Shown here: piece by piece, positions 1-5,364 of the stretch
Layout: each line of letters begins with the position of its first letter
Position numbering within the stretch: the stretch's first letter is position 1
Source of the DNA: Deltaproteobacteria bacterium
GTDB lineage: Bacteria > Desulfobacterota > Binatia > Binatales > Binataceae
NCBI GenBank assembly: GCA_021786815.1
Contig: JAJYMR010000394.1
Span: forward strand, 1 to 5,364
DNA length: 5,364 bases
Direction of reading: 5' to 3'
Translations under genes and position numbers: made by a program
Notes under the pieces: model-generated
What the model was told of the DNA's origin: nothing
Seen by the model: only the letters and a program-made list of their open reading frames with translations
The model's database searches: none

Positions 1-1
1 G

Positions 2-1228
2 CCGGTCAGCGGATTCCTGCGCAGGCTGCTCTTTGCCTACTACTATCGCGACATCAATCTTCTCGTCACCGAGGCGATCGTCGCGAAAAGCCGCATCATG
101 ATACGGCGCAATATCATGAACCGCGTCTCCACGCTCGCGCCGTTCCTCACCCTCGACCAGGACCCGTACATCGTGACTTACAACGGCCGGCTGTTCTGGA
201 TCATGGACGGCTACACGACCAGCACCGAGTATCCGTATTCGCAGCGCAACGGCGACGGAATCAACTATATCCGCAACTCGATCAAGGCGGTGGTCGACGC
301 CTACAACGGCACGATCACGCTTTACGTCGCCGACCCGAGCGACCCGATCATCCAGACCTGGCAGCGGATCTTTCCGAGCCTGTTCAAGCCGCTGGCCGCG
401 ATGCCCGAAGGCCTGCGCGCGCACATCCGCTATCCCGAGGACATGTTTCTCGTCCAGGCCGACATCTACCGCATCTACCACATGACCGACCCGCAGGTGT
501 TCTACAACCGCGAGGACCAGTGGAACTTTCCGCGCGAGAACTACCAGGGCGAGACGGTGCGGATGCAGCCGTATTACGTGATTATGCGCCTGCCCGGGGC
601 GAAGCATGAGGAGTACATGCTGATGCTTCCGATGGTGCCGCAGGGACGCGACAACATGATTGCGTGGCTGGCGGCGCGATGCGACGGGGCCGACTACGGC
701 CACCTGTTCGAATACGCATTCTCCAAGGACCGGCTCTTTTACGGTCCCTATCAGATCCAGGCGCGCATCAATCAGAATCCCGACATCTCGCGCCAGCTCT
801 CGCTGTGGAACCAGATGGGCTCGAAGGTGGTGCTCGGCAATCTGATGGTCATCCCGATCGAGGACTCGCTGCTTTACGTCGAGCCACTTTACCTGCGCGC
901 CGAAAACGGACAGTTGCCTGAACTCCAGCGCGTGATCGCCGCCTACAGCGACCAGGTCGTCATGGGCGAGACGCTCCGTTCGACGCTGAACGCTCTGTTC
1001 ACCGTGCCCGGGGTGCCCGCGGCTCCAACCGTGACGCAGATAGCGCCCGCCGCGCCGAAGGCCGCGGTGCCAGGCGCGCCGCCGGGGCCCGGCCTGGCGG
1101 AGGCCGCCGGCTATTACAATCGAGCGATCGAAGCGCTCAAGGCGGGGGATTGGTCCACGTTCGGAAGCGAGATGCAGAAGCTTGGCAACAAGCTCGGGCA
1201 GGGCACTCCCGACTCGACGGGCCACTAA
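2..1228 (+). CDS. UPF0182 family membrane protein, C-terminal part (5' end outside window)
   Basis: The open frame is already running at position 2 and ends with TAA at 1226-1228, giving the last 408 residues of a protein that in this family is usually about 900-1000 residues long. An in-frame ATG at 98 is internal, because the 32 codons before it are open and match the family (LLFAYYYRDINLL, then the RRNIMNRVSTLAPFLTLDQD region). Other family hallmarks are WIMDGYTTS, YIRNSIKAVVDAYNG, DPSDPIIQTW, HIRYPEDMF and DPQVFYNREDQW, followed by the GPYQIQARINQNPDIS block. The N-terminal membrane helices of UPF0182 (COG1615) lie upstream; what is seen here is the large soluble domain, then an Ala/Pro-rich linker (about residues 333-362 of the fragment) and a short helical tail containing AIEALKAGDWSTFG, which is also usual at the end of this family. 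The biochemical role of UPF0182 is unknown, and no function is proposed. No convincing terminator follows directly. Confidence 0.95.
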   Translation, partial: PVSGFLRRLLFAYYYRDINLLVTEAIVAKSRIMIRRNIMNRVSTLAPFLTLDQDPYIVTYNGRLFWIMDGYTTSTEYPYSQRNGDGINYIRNSIKAVVDAYNGTITLYVADPSDPIIQTWQRIFPSLFKPLAAMPEGLRAHIRYPEDMFLVQADIYRIYHMTDPQVFYNREDQWNFPRENYQGETVRMQPYYVIMRLPGAKHEEYMLMLPMVPQGRDNMIAWLAARCDGADYGHLFEYAFSKDRLFYGPYQIQARINQNPDISRQLSLWNQMGSKVVLGNLMVIPIEDSLLYVEPLYLRAENGQLPELQRVIAAYSDQVVMGETLRSTLNALFTVPGVPAAPTVTQIAPAAPKAAVPGAPPGPGLAEAAGYYNRAIEALKAGDWSTFGSEMQKLGNKLGQGTPDSTGH

Positions 1229-1347
1229 CAGCGCGAGAAGCTCTGCACGACTCCTCTCGGTCGCCGCGCAGCCATGGTGAGGCAGCGGTCGCAATGGGCA
1301 GCCGCAGCGTTCGCTGAAAGAGCGCCGGGCGACCATCGTCTGCCTCC

Positions 1348-1409
1348 TGCCCCGCGTCTCGTTGCGGGGTGGCGCTTCTGTTCTTGCCCCCGCTTTGTTG
1401 CGGGGGAAG
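1348..1409. repeat. Two tandem, related GC-rich hairpins
   Basis: The first hairpin pairs CCCCGC (1350-1355) with GCGGGG (1364-1369) around an 8-base loop. The second pairs CCCCCGC (1387-1393) with GCGGGGG (1400-1406) around a 6-base loop, TTTGTT. The units start 37 bases apart and have alike sequences (TGCCCCGC...GTTGCGGGG and TGCCCCCGC...GTTGCGGGGG), so they look like two copies of one element rather than two chance stems. Neither is followed by a T-tract on either strand, so they are not standard intrinsic terminators. The second runs on into a G-rich stretch (1402-1428) typical of dispersed intergenic repeats in high-GC genomes. Confidence 0.65.
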
Positions 1410-1480
1410 GTCGGGGAGGGGGGCCCGGAGCAACGCCCGTCCGCGAAGCTCTGCGCGACGCGAAGAATCGCACCCGACCC

Positions 1481-1515
1481 TTCTGAGCGGCGCGAACGGA
1501 GCCGAAGGATCTCGG
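1481..1515. repeat. Probable remnant of a dispersed intergenic repeat
   Basis: On the minus strand this stretch reads CCGAGATCCTTCGGCTCCG followed by TTCGCGCCGCTCAGAA. From memory, the pattern GAGATCCTTCG...CTCAG(A/G)A is very common in intergenic repeats of many uncultured bacteria. Within this window it occurs once, so its repeat nature is inferred from recall and not shown by the sequence. It lies between the tandem hairpins and the nested inverted repeat, which supports reading the whole gap as a landing zone for repeats. Confidence 0.4.
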
Positions 1516-1666
1516 ACAGCTTCACGATAGGGAGGCCGGTGCCCGTTCCCCGTTCGCGAAGCGCTCCATGGTTTTGCAGGGTCTCCGGTAAAGGGAAGAG
1601 GAACCGTAAACCGGCGGTTATGCTGCGATGCAGGGCGGGCGCGATTTTTTTCAAGCGGACCCTCCC

Positions 1667-1720
1667 CCGCGCCGCAGCATCCCGCGAAGCAGGCTTCGCG
1701 GAAACCCCGCCGCGGCGCGG
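1667..1720. repeat. Nested inverted repeat (two stacked perfect stems)
   Basis: The outer arms CCGCGCCGC (1667-1675) and GCGGCGCGG (1712-1720) are perfect 9-base reverse complements. Inside them CCGCGAAGC (1682-1690) and GCTTCGCGG (1693-1701) form a second perfect 9-base inverted repeat, which would fold as an 8-bp stem with a CAGG loop. The flanks are pyrimidine-rich: CCCTCCCCC just before and CCTCTCCCTGACTTC just after. The latter resembles the reverse complement of 1407-1424, beside the second tandem hairpin, suggesting related elements in opposite orientation. An alternative 8-base pairing also exists between 1620-1627 and 1673-1680. There is no T-tract after it, so it is not a simple terminator. 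Confidence 0.65.
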
Positions 1721-1866
1721 CCTCTCCCTGACTTCGTAGGGCGAGGCTACAGAGGGCGAGCACCTACGGTGATGAGGGAGCGCGCGGTGCGCTTGTGACG
1801 GTTCCTTATCTCGCACGGCAAGATTACAGAAAGTGAGGCTACAGAACCTTGAATCGCTTGACGCGG

Positions 1867-1878
1867 GCAGCCGGCTGC
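1867..1878. promoter_or_regulatory. 12-base perfect palindrome upstream of the kinase gene (possible operator)
   Basis: GCAGCCGGCTGC is its own reverse complement and ends 22 bases before the kinase ATG at 1901. Its place is suitable for a regulator site, for example autoregulation by the encoded NarL-type regulator. No second copy is seen elsewhere in the window and the sequence is GC-rich, so a chance palindrome is quite possible. Confidence 0.25.
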
Positions 1879-1891
1879 GCTGACTTGTTGT

Positions 1892-1895
1892 GGAG
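1892..1895 (+). promoter_or_regulatory. Ribosome binding site that decides the kinase start
   Basis: GGAG lies five bases before ATG at 1901, an acceptable if slightly close Shine-Dalgarno spacing. The only other candidate start, GTG at 1895, overlaps this site by its G and would have no purine-rich site of its own at the right distance (the bases before it read TTGTTGTGGA). This favours the ATG. Confidence 0.6.
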
Positions 1896-1900
1896 TGGGG

Positions 1901-3490
1901 ATGACGCCTTCATCGAAATCCACGGAAAACGTCGAGGCTGTGCTTGCCCGCGTCGCGCAGGCGGCGCGGGAGGCAGTTGACGCGCGAAGCTGCATGGTTT
2001 CCGCGTCGCTCGGCGGAGAGCGCGAGATCGTGCAATCCGCCGACAGGGACGCTGAATCGAAACTGGCGGCCGGTGCGATGCTGACGGCGCTGGAACTCCG
2101 GCGCGACCGCGAAGTGCCTGGTGACGAGTTGTTTACTGCGCGCCTGTCGCCGGGGGAGCTGACCGCTATCTGCGCGGGGACGATTCGCGCTTTCCAGGAA
2201 GTCCGAGCGGCGGCGTGGGCGCGGGGCGCCGAGAAATCGGTGGCGATGGTCACCATAGTCGCGGACGCCGAGCGGCCCGAAGGCGAACTCGAAGCGGTTG
2301 CGTCGCTCGCATGCGACGGCGCGCTCGCGATTGCAATCGCGGCGCAGAGAGAAGCGTCACGCGAATTCTGGCGCAACCGCGCCGCTGAAACGACCGAGAA
2401 AAGCTCGCGCACGCGGCTCGAATCCGAGGAACTCGCGCGGGATTTCGAAAGCGCCGACAAGATGCTGGCGCGCGCGGCGGGACAGAGCGGGCGGGAGCGC
2501 TACGCGATATTCGGCGAAACGGTCGCGAGCGCGGGACCGTTTGACGGATGGCTCGCCGCGCTTGCCGCCGGCAAGGCGCTGGAGACCGTCGCCAGTTCGC
2601 ATCGCGAACAGCTTGTCCCGCTCGACGAAAGAAGCGCGCTCGCGCGCTCGTACGCGGAGCAGTCGGTGCTGACGCGGCCCGGCTTCGCTTCCTCGGCGGG
2701 CGCATGCCCCGAAGACCGGATTTTCGGGCGCCCTTACATATGCGTTCCGTTCCAAAGCGGCGCAATCGCAATGGCGTCGCGCACCCCGGTCAGCGAGAGC
2801 ATCCGTGGGCGTGTGCAGGCGATGGTGAGGCGGCTTGCGCCGGTGGTGAAGTCGTGGTGGCTCGAGGATGAACTCGGCCGCGAGCGTGAACTGGTGCGCA
2901 AGCTCGGGCTTCGGATGTTCGCGGCGATCGACGACGAGCGCGCGCGAATCGCACGCGACCTTCACGACGACCAGGCGCAGCTTCTCGCCGCCGCGCAGAT
3001 CGCGCTTGCTGGCGGACGCGAGCAGGCGCGCGGCATCTTCAAGCGCCTTGAGACCGAGCTTAGAAGCCGGGTGCGCGAACTGAGGCCCGCAAGGCTCGGC
3101 GAGGGCGGCCTGGAGGAGGCGCTGCGCGCCGAACTCGACCGCCTTTGCGAGGCCGGCATCAAGGCGCGGCTCAAACGCGCGCGCGGCGGAGATGACGCGC
3201 CGCTGCCGCGCGCGGTCGAGGAGCTTTGCTACCAGGTCGCGCGTGAGGCGCTCGCCAACGTGGTTCGACACTCGGGCGCGACCAGCGTCGAGGTCGCGCT
3301 CGAGCGCCGCAACGGCGCCGCGCGCATCTCGGTCGTTGACAACGGCCGCGGCATCGAGCCAAATCGCGCGGGCGGCGGGATGGGTCTTGAGGGACTGAGG
3401 GAGCGGCTCGAACTCATGGGCGGAAGCCTGACTATCGATTCGAGGCCGGGCGCGACGCGGCTGGTCGCCGACATTCCCGAGCTTGCCTGA
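1901..3490 (+). CDS. Soluble histidine kinase, NarX/DesK type (HisKA_3 + HATPase_c)
   Basis: This 529-residue sensor kinase autophosphorylates on His355 and should pass the phosphate to the response regulator encoded next. Residues about 1-148 and 197-318 look like two diverged GAF-type sensor regions joined by a charged, helical, probably coiled-coil stretch (149-192); GAF assignment is by length and pattern only. The phosphotransfer segment has the HisKA_3 signature ERARIARDLHDDQAQ, with His355 followed by Asp356 and Gln360. That is the DxxxQ pattern tied to phosphatase activity in NarX/DesK-type kinases. The ATPase domain shows the N box (EALANVVRH, Asn453), the G1 box DNGRGI (from Asp480) and the G2 box GMGLEG (from 493). 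I see no signal peptide or membrane helix, so it is likely cytoplasmic. From His355 to the LRP motif (Pro396) is 41 residues, shorter than the usual roughly 52-55. GTG at 1895 is a less likely start. Confidence 0.93.
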   Translation: MTPSSKSTENVEAVLARVAQAAREAVDARSCMVSASLGGEREIVQSADRDAESKLAAGAMLTALELRRDREVPGDELFTARLSPGELTAICAGTIRAFQEVRAAAWARGAEKSVAMVTIVADAERPEGELEAVASLACDGALAIAIAAQREASREFWRNRAAETTEKSSRTRLESEELARDFESADKMLARAAGQSGRERYAIFGETVASAGPFDGWLAALAAGKALETVASSHREQLVPLDERSALARSYAEQSVLTRPGFASSAGACPEDRIFGRPYICVPFQSGAIAMASRTPVSESIRGRVQAMVRRLAPVVKSWWLEDELGRERELVRKLGLRMFAAIDDERARIARDLHDDQAQLLAAAQIALAGGREQARGIFKRLETELRSRVRELRPARLGEGGLEEALRAELDRLCEAGIKARLKRARGGDDAPLPRAVEELCYQVAREALANVVRHSGATSVEVALERRNGAARISVVDNGRGIEPNRAGGGMGLEGLRERLELMGGSLTIDSRPGATRLVADIPELA

Positions 3491-4146
3491 TGGCGTTTGG
3501 TGAACGGATAAGGGTCCTTCTCGCCGACGACCATCGGCTGCTGCGCGACGCGCTCAAATCGGTGCTGGAGAAGGAATGCGAGGTCGTCGGCGAGGCCGAT
3601 AGCGGCGAGGCGGCGGTCGAGATGGCGGTGCGGATGCGCCCGCACGTGGTGCTGATGGACATCGGGATGCGCGGGATGGGCGGTCTTGCGGCGGCGAATC
3701 GAATCGCGGAGAGCGCGCCCGGCGCGAAGGTGCTCATCGTCAGCCAGTACGACGACGAGGAATACGTGATAGAGGCGTTTGAGGAAGCCGAGGCCGCGGG
3801 TTATCTGCTCAAGACCGACGCGGCCGAGGAACTGCTCGCGGCGGTGCGCGCAGTTCACGACGGGCGCCGCTACGTGAGCCCGTCGATTGCGCCGGTTCTG
3901 CTCGCGCGGCTTAGACGGCCCGACAAGGAGCGCCTGGAAAAGACGCCAAACCTGACACGGCGCGAACGCGAGGTGATGCGCCTGATAGGCGAGGGCTCGA
4001 CAACCAAGGAAATCGCCGCCCGGCTTCGGATAAGCCCCAAGACCGCACAGGTGCATCGCGACAATCTCAAGCAGAAGCTCGGGCTCAGGACCACCGCCGA
4101 CATGGTGCGCTGGGCCATCAAGCACAAGATAATCAGAATCGAATAG
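3490..4146 (+). CDS. NarL/FixJ-type response regulator (REC + LuxR HTH)
   Basis: This 218-residue regulator is of normal length. The receiver domain (about 6-122) has the acidic pair Asp13/Asp14, the phosphoacceptor Asp57 in VVLMDIGM, the switch residue Ser85 in VLIVSQYDD, the aromatic Tyr105 and the conserved Lys108 in GYLLKT. After a short linker, a LuxR-type helix-turn-helix spans about 155-210, with LTRREREVMRLI, then KEIAARLRISPKTAQVHRDNL as the DNA-binding core. Phosphorylation at Asp57 should promote dimerization and DNA binding. Its ATG shares one base with the kinase TGA at 3488-3490 (TGATG) and has no strong Shine-Dalgarno site, so translation is probably coupled to the kinase, which is its expected partner. 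Target genes cannot be inferred; the regulator could act on this locus or far from it. No residue is missing that would suggest an atypical receiver. Confidence 0.96.
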   Translation: MAFGERIRVLLADDHRLLRDALKSVLEKECEVVGEADSGEAAVEMAVRMRPHVVLMDIGMRGMGGLAAANRIAESAPGAKVLIVSQYDDEEYVIEAFEEAEAAGYLLKTDAAEELLAAVRAVHDGRRYVSPSIAPVLLARLRRPDKERLEKTPNLTRREREVMRLIGEGSTTKEIAARLRISPKTAQVHRDNLKQKLGLRTTADMVRWAIKHKIIRIE

Positions 4147-4257
4147 GTACGCGGCGCATCGCGCGTCTGAACGCTTATTCCGCGCGCGTTTCACTACCAT
4201 GGGCGCCGTGCTAGTAGTGGAGCAGACGTTTCAGCCGACATTCGGGAGGGAGAGCAG

Positions 4258-4818
4258 ATGAAGCGCAGGGGAGTGCATCACCTGGGGCTTGCGACACTCG
4301 ATATCGACCGAACAATCGAGTTCTACACGAAGAAACTCGGCTTCGACGTCGGATGGTGCGACGTTATCGAGCTTCCCGAGGGCGGCAAGATAAAGCACGT
4401 CTTCTTCGACACCGGCGACGGAAGCTTCGTCGCGTTCATGTCGCCGGAGAAGGTGGCCGGCATCCCCGAGGAGTTCGCGACCGATATCAACAGCGCGCAA
4501 AACCTCCCGCCCGCCTTTTACCACTTCGCCTTCTGGGTCGACGATATCGACGAGCTGGAATCCAAGCGCAAGGAACTCCTTGCCAGAGACGTTGACGTGA
4601 CCGCAGTGGTCGACCATGAATGGTGCCGCTCGATCTATTTGAAGGATCCCAACGGCTTGCTGCTCGAATTCTGCGCGACCGTCCGCAAGTTCAACGACGA
4701 AGACAAGATCATGCGGCATCATGACCAGCCGGGTCCGATGACGAGCGATCCGAAGGATCTGGCGAAGGTGCGCGAGATGCTGTTCGGAGGGCCGCCGCCG
4801 AAGGCGAAGACCGCCTGA
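4258..4818 (+). CDS. VOC-family metalloprotein (glyoxalase/extradiol dioxygenase-like)
   Basis: This 186-residue protein has two vicinal-oxygen-chelate modules. The first (about 4-62) starts HHLGLATLDIDRTIEFYTKKLGF; the second (about 86-140) starts FYHFAFWVDDIDELE and ends DPNGLLLEFC. The likely metal ligands are His8, His89 and Glu137, the 2-His-1-carboxylate set of extradiol dioxygenases. The matching fourth position in module one (FVAFM, about 57-61) has no acidic residue, which fits dioxygenase-like more than glyoxalase I four-ligand sites. A hydrophilic tail (about 150-186) ends in a Pro/Lys-rich stretch. Such proteins act in the cytoplasm on small molecules; the substrate here is unknown. 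GGGAGG at 4244-4249 lies eight bases before the ATG, a strong site. It stands alone, 111 bases after the regulator, and is closed by a terminator. No recognised promoter was found in the gap before it. Confidence 0.9.
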   Translation: MKRRGVHHLGLATLDIDRTIEFYTKKLGFDVGWCDVIELPEGGKIKHVFFDTGDGSFVAFMSPEKVAGIPEEFATDINSAQNLPPAFYHFAFWVDDIDELESKRKELLARDVDVTAVVDHEWCRSIYLKDPNGLLLEFCATVRKFNDEDKIMRHHDQPGPMTSDPKDLAKVREMLFGGPPPKAKTA

Positions 4819-4850
4819 AGACGCGACCAACAAATCGGTCAGGAGCGAAC

Positions 4851-4887
4851 AAGGGCCGCGGGCCTCACACCTGCGGCCCTTTTCTTT
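4851..4887 (+). terminator. Intrinsic terminator after the VOC gene
   Basis: AAGGGCCGC (4851-4859) pairs perfectly with GCGGCCCTT (4873-4881). The stem can extend inward by a G-T wobble and two G-C pairs (4860-4862 with 4870-4872), giving 12 pairs and a 7-base loop. It runs into TTTTCTTTT (4879-4887 region), the usual U-tract. It begins 33 bases after the VOC stop and should end that transcript, so the nitroreductase downstream probably has its own promoter. Confidence 0.9.
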
Positions 4888-4945
4888 TCCGCCCGCTCGT
4901 TCGATATTGCGTAATTCACTTTTTTAACAAGAGGTCTTCCTCACG

Positions 4946-5364
4946 ATGGATGAAATCGGACTGTTCGAGGCCATGTATTCCGCGCGGGCGCTGCGCCGCT
5001 TCAAGCCAGACCCGGTGCCCGACGAAGTCATGACGAGGGTGCTCGACGCCGCTATCCGCGCGCCCTCCGGCAGCAATCAGCAGCACTGGCTGTTCGTGGT
5101 CGTCAAGGATGCCGAATTGCGGCGCAAGCTTTCCGCGATTTACCACAAAGGCAGCGAGCTCATGATGAAGCTTTACGCCAGCCGTCCACGGCCGGCACAC
5201 ATGAGCGAAGAGGAGCAGAACCGGCTGCTCAGGTCGGCAACCTATCTTTTCGAAAACATGCACGAGGCGCCGATTCTGCTGCTCGCGTGCCTCAAGCAGG
5301 AAGGCGTAACCGCGCCGCAGAACGTGCCGCCCGGCATGGCCGAAAAGATGCGCGGGCTTCAGCG
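4946..5364 (+). CDS. Nitroreductase-family flavoprotein, N-terminal part (3' end outside window)
   Basis: The first 139 residues are visible and the frame is open to the window edge; family members are usually about 200-230 residues. The start has the family pattern: ARALRRFKPDPVPDE (13-27) and then RAPSGSNQQHWLFVVVKD (38-55), the segments that bind the FMN phosphate and ring. Where many members have RRSxR, this one has an Ala (RALRR), as I recall is common in one subfamily with the KPDPVPDE motif. These FMN proteins use NAD(P)H to reduce nitro, quinone or enone groups, and some act as dehydrogenases or dehalogenases; the substrate is not predictable. ATG at 4946 follows AAGAGG (4929-4934) at 11 bases, slightly far but the best site. 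An ATG at 4973 is internal because the residues before it already match the family. It lies after a terminator, so it is likely transcribed separately from the VOC gene. Confidence 0.92.
   Translation, partial: MDEIGLFEAMYSARALRRFKPDPVPDEVMTRVLDAAIRAPSGSNQQHWLFVVVKDAELRRKLSAIYHKGSELMMKLYASRPRPAHMSEEEQNRLLRSATYLFENMHEAPILLLACLKQEGVTAPQNVPPGMAEKMRGLQ

Larger units (their letters stand above)
1229..1900. other. Gene-free, repeat-rich intergenic region
   Basis: These 672 bases between the UPF0182 stop and the kinase start hold no credible gene. The open frames that cross them on either strand have low-complexity Arg/Pro/Ala/Gly-rich translations, run through the hairpins listed separately, and resemble no family I know. 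Structured content is concentrated at 1350-1406, 1481-1515, 1667-1720 and 1735-1880. A run of seven T at 1645-1651 is not preceded by a convincing stem, so I do not call it a terminator. No tRNA, rRNA or recognisable riboswitch is seen. The kinase promoter should lie in the last part of this region, but I see no -35/-10 pair with acceptable spacing: TTGACG at 1858-1863 has no matching -10 hexamer 16-18 bases downstream. Confidence 0.7.

Noticed and set aside
1645..1651. Run of seven T as a possible terminator for the UPF0182 gene
   Set aside because: The bases just upstream form only 4-5 bp stems, and the site is over 400 bases from the stop codon.
1274..1739. Two overlapping plus-strand open frames in the gap (1274-1486 and 1362-1739)
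   Set aside because: They encode the repeat hairpins themselves (Gly/Arg/Pro-rich), have no good ribosome binding site and match no family I recognise.
1137..1763. Long minus-strand open frame covering the end of the UPF0182 gene and much of the gap
   Set aside because: Its translation is Arg/Ala/Pro-rich low complexity, passes through several hairpin repeats and overlaps a confident gene; typical of a high-GC spurious frame.
1858..1886. TTGACG as a -35 element of a kinase promoter
   Set aside because: No hexamer resembling TATAAT lies 16-18 bases downstream; the -35 match alone is not evidence.
2357..3271. A 304-residue minus-strand open frame opposite the kinase
   Set aside because: It is antisense to a gene with clear HisKA_3 and ATPase motifs; its length is explained by the rarity of stops in GC-rich DNA.
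4161..4190. Possible hairpin terminator after the response regulator
   Set aside because: Only 5-bp arms (AACGC/GCGTT at 4170-4174 and 4186-4190) are available, and there is no T-tract after them.
3229..4200. A 323-residue minus-strand open frame opposite the response regulator
   Set aside because: The plus strand carries a complete, fully conserved receiver and HTH regulator; the antisense product is Arg/His-rich without domain motifs.
4231..4833. A 200-residue minus-strand open frame opposite the VOC gene
   Set aside because: The plus strand has VOC motifs and a strong ribosome binding site, followed by a terminator in the matching orientation.
4916..5263. A minus-strand open frame opposite the nitroreductase start
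   Set aside because: It reads through the nitroreductase FMN-binding motifs in antisense and has no supporting features.

Overview
This 5.36-kb, GC-rich window looks like ordinary chromosomal DNA from an uncultured, high-GC, free-living bacterium. It holds four confident genes and part of a fifth region of repeats: the C-terminal part of a UPF0182 membrane protein, a soluble histidine kinase with its NarL-type response regulator, a VOC (glyoxalase/extradiol dioxygenase-like) protein, and the start of a nitroreductase. All genes are on the + strand. The mixture (UPF0182, VOC protein, flavin nitroreductase, hairpin-rich intergenic repeats) would suit Binatota, Desulfobacterota or Acidobacteriota-like soil lineages, but that is an impression from recalled sequence style, not a demonstrated placement.

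Layout. Positions 2-1228 encode the last 408 residues of the UPF0182 protein; its membrane segments lie outside the window. Positions 1229-1900 (672 bases) hold no credible gene. This gap carries two related tandem hairpins (1350-1369 and 1387-1406), a remnant resembling a common dispersed repeat (1481-1515), a nested inverted repeat (1667-1720), short direct repeats (around 1739-1845) and a 12-base palindrome just ahead of the next gene. Positions 1901-3490 encode the kinase and 3490-4146 the regulator; stop and start share one base, so they form a translationally coupled pair. After a 111-base gap comes the VOC gene (4258-4818), closed by a strong intrinsic terminator (4851-4887). The nitroreductase begins at 4946 and runs off the window.

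Function. The kinase has no transmembrane segment or signal peptide and has two regions that look like diverged GAF-type sensor domains, so it should sense something in the cytoplasm and phosphorylate Asp57 of the neighbouring regulator, which then binds DNA through a LuxR-type helix-turn-helix. The signal and target genes cannot be read from the sequence. The VOC protein carries a His-His-Glu metal triad, and the nitroreductase has the FMN-binding start typical of its family. Both suit redox or aromatic-compound chemistry, but the terminator between them separates their transcription and nothing shows that they act together.

I did not find evidence of an undescribed multi-gene system. The parts most worth a second look are the structured repeats at 1229-1900 and the unusually short dimerization/phosphotransfer region of the kinase.
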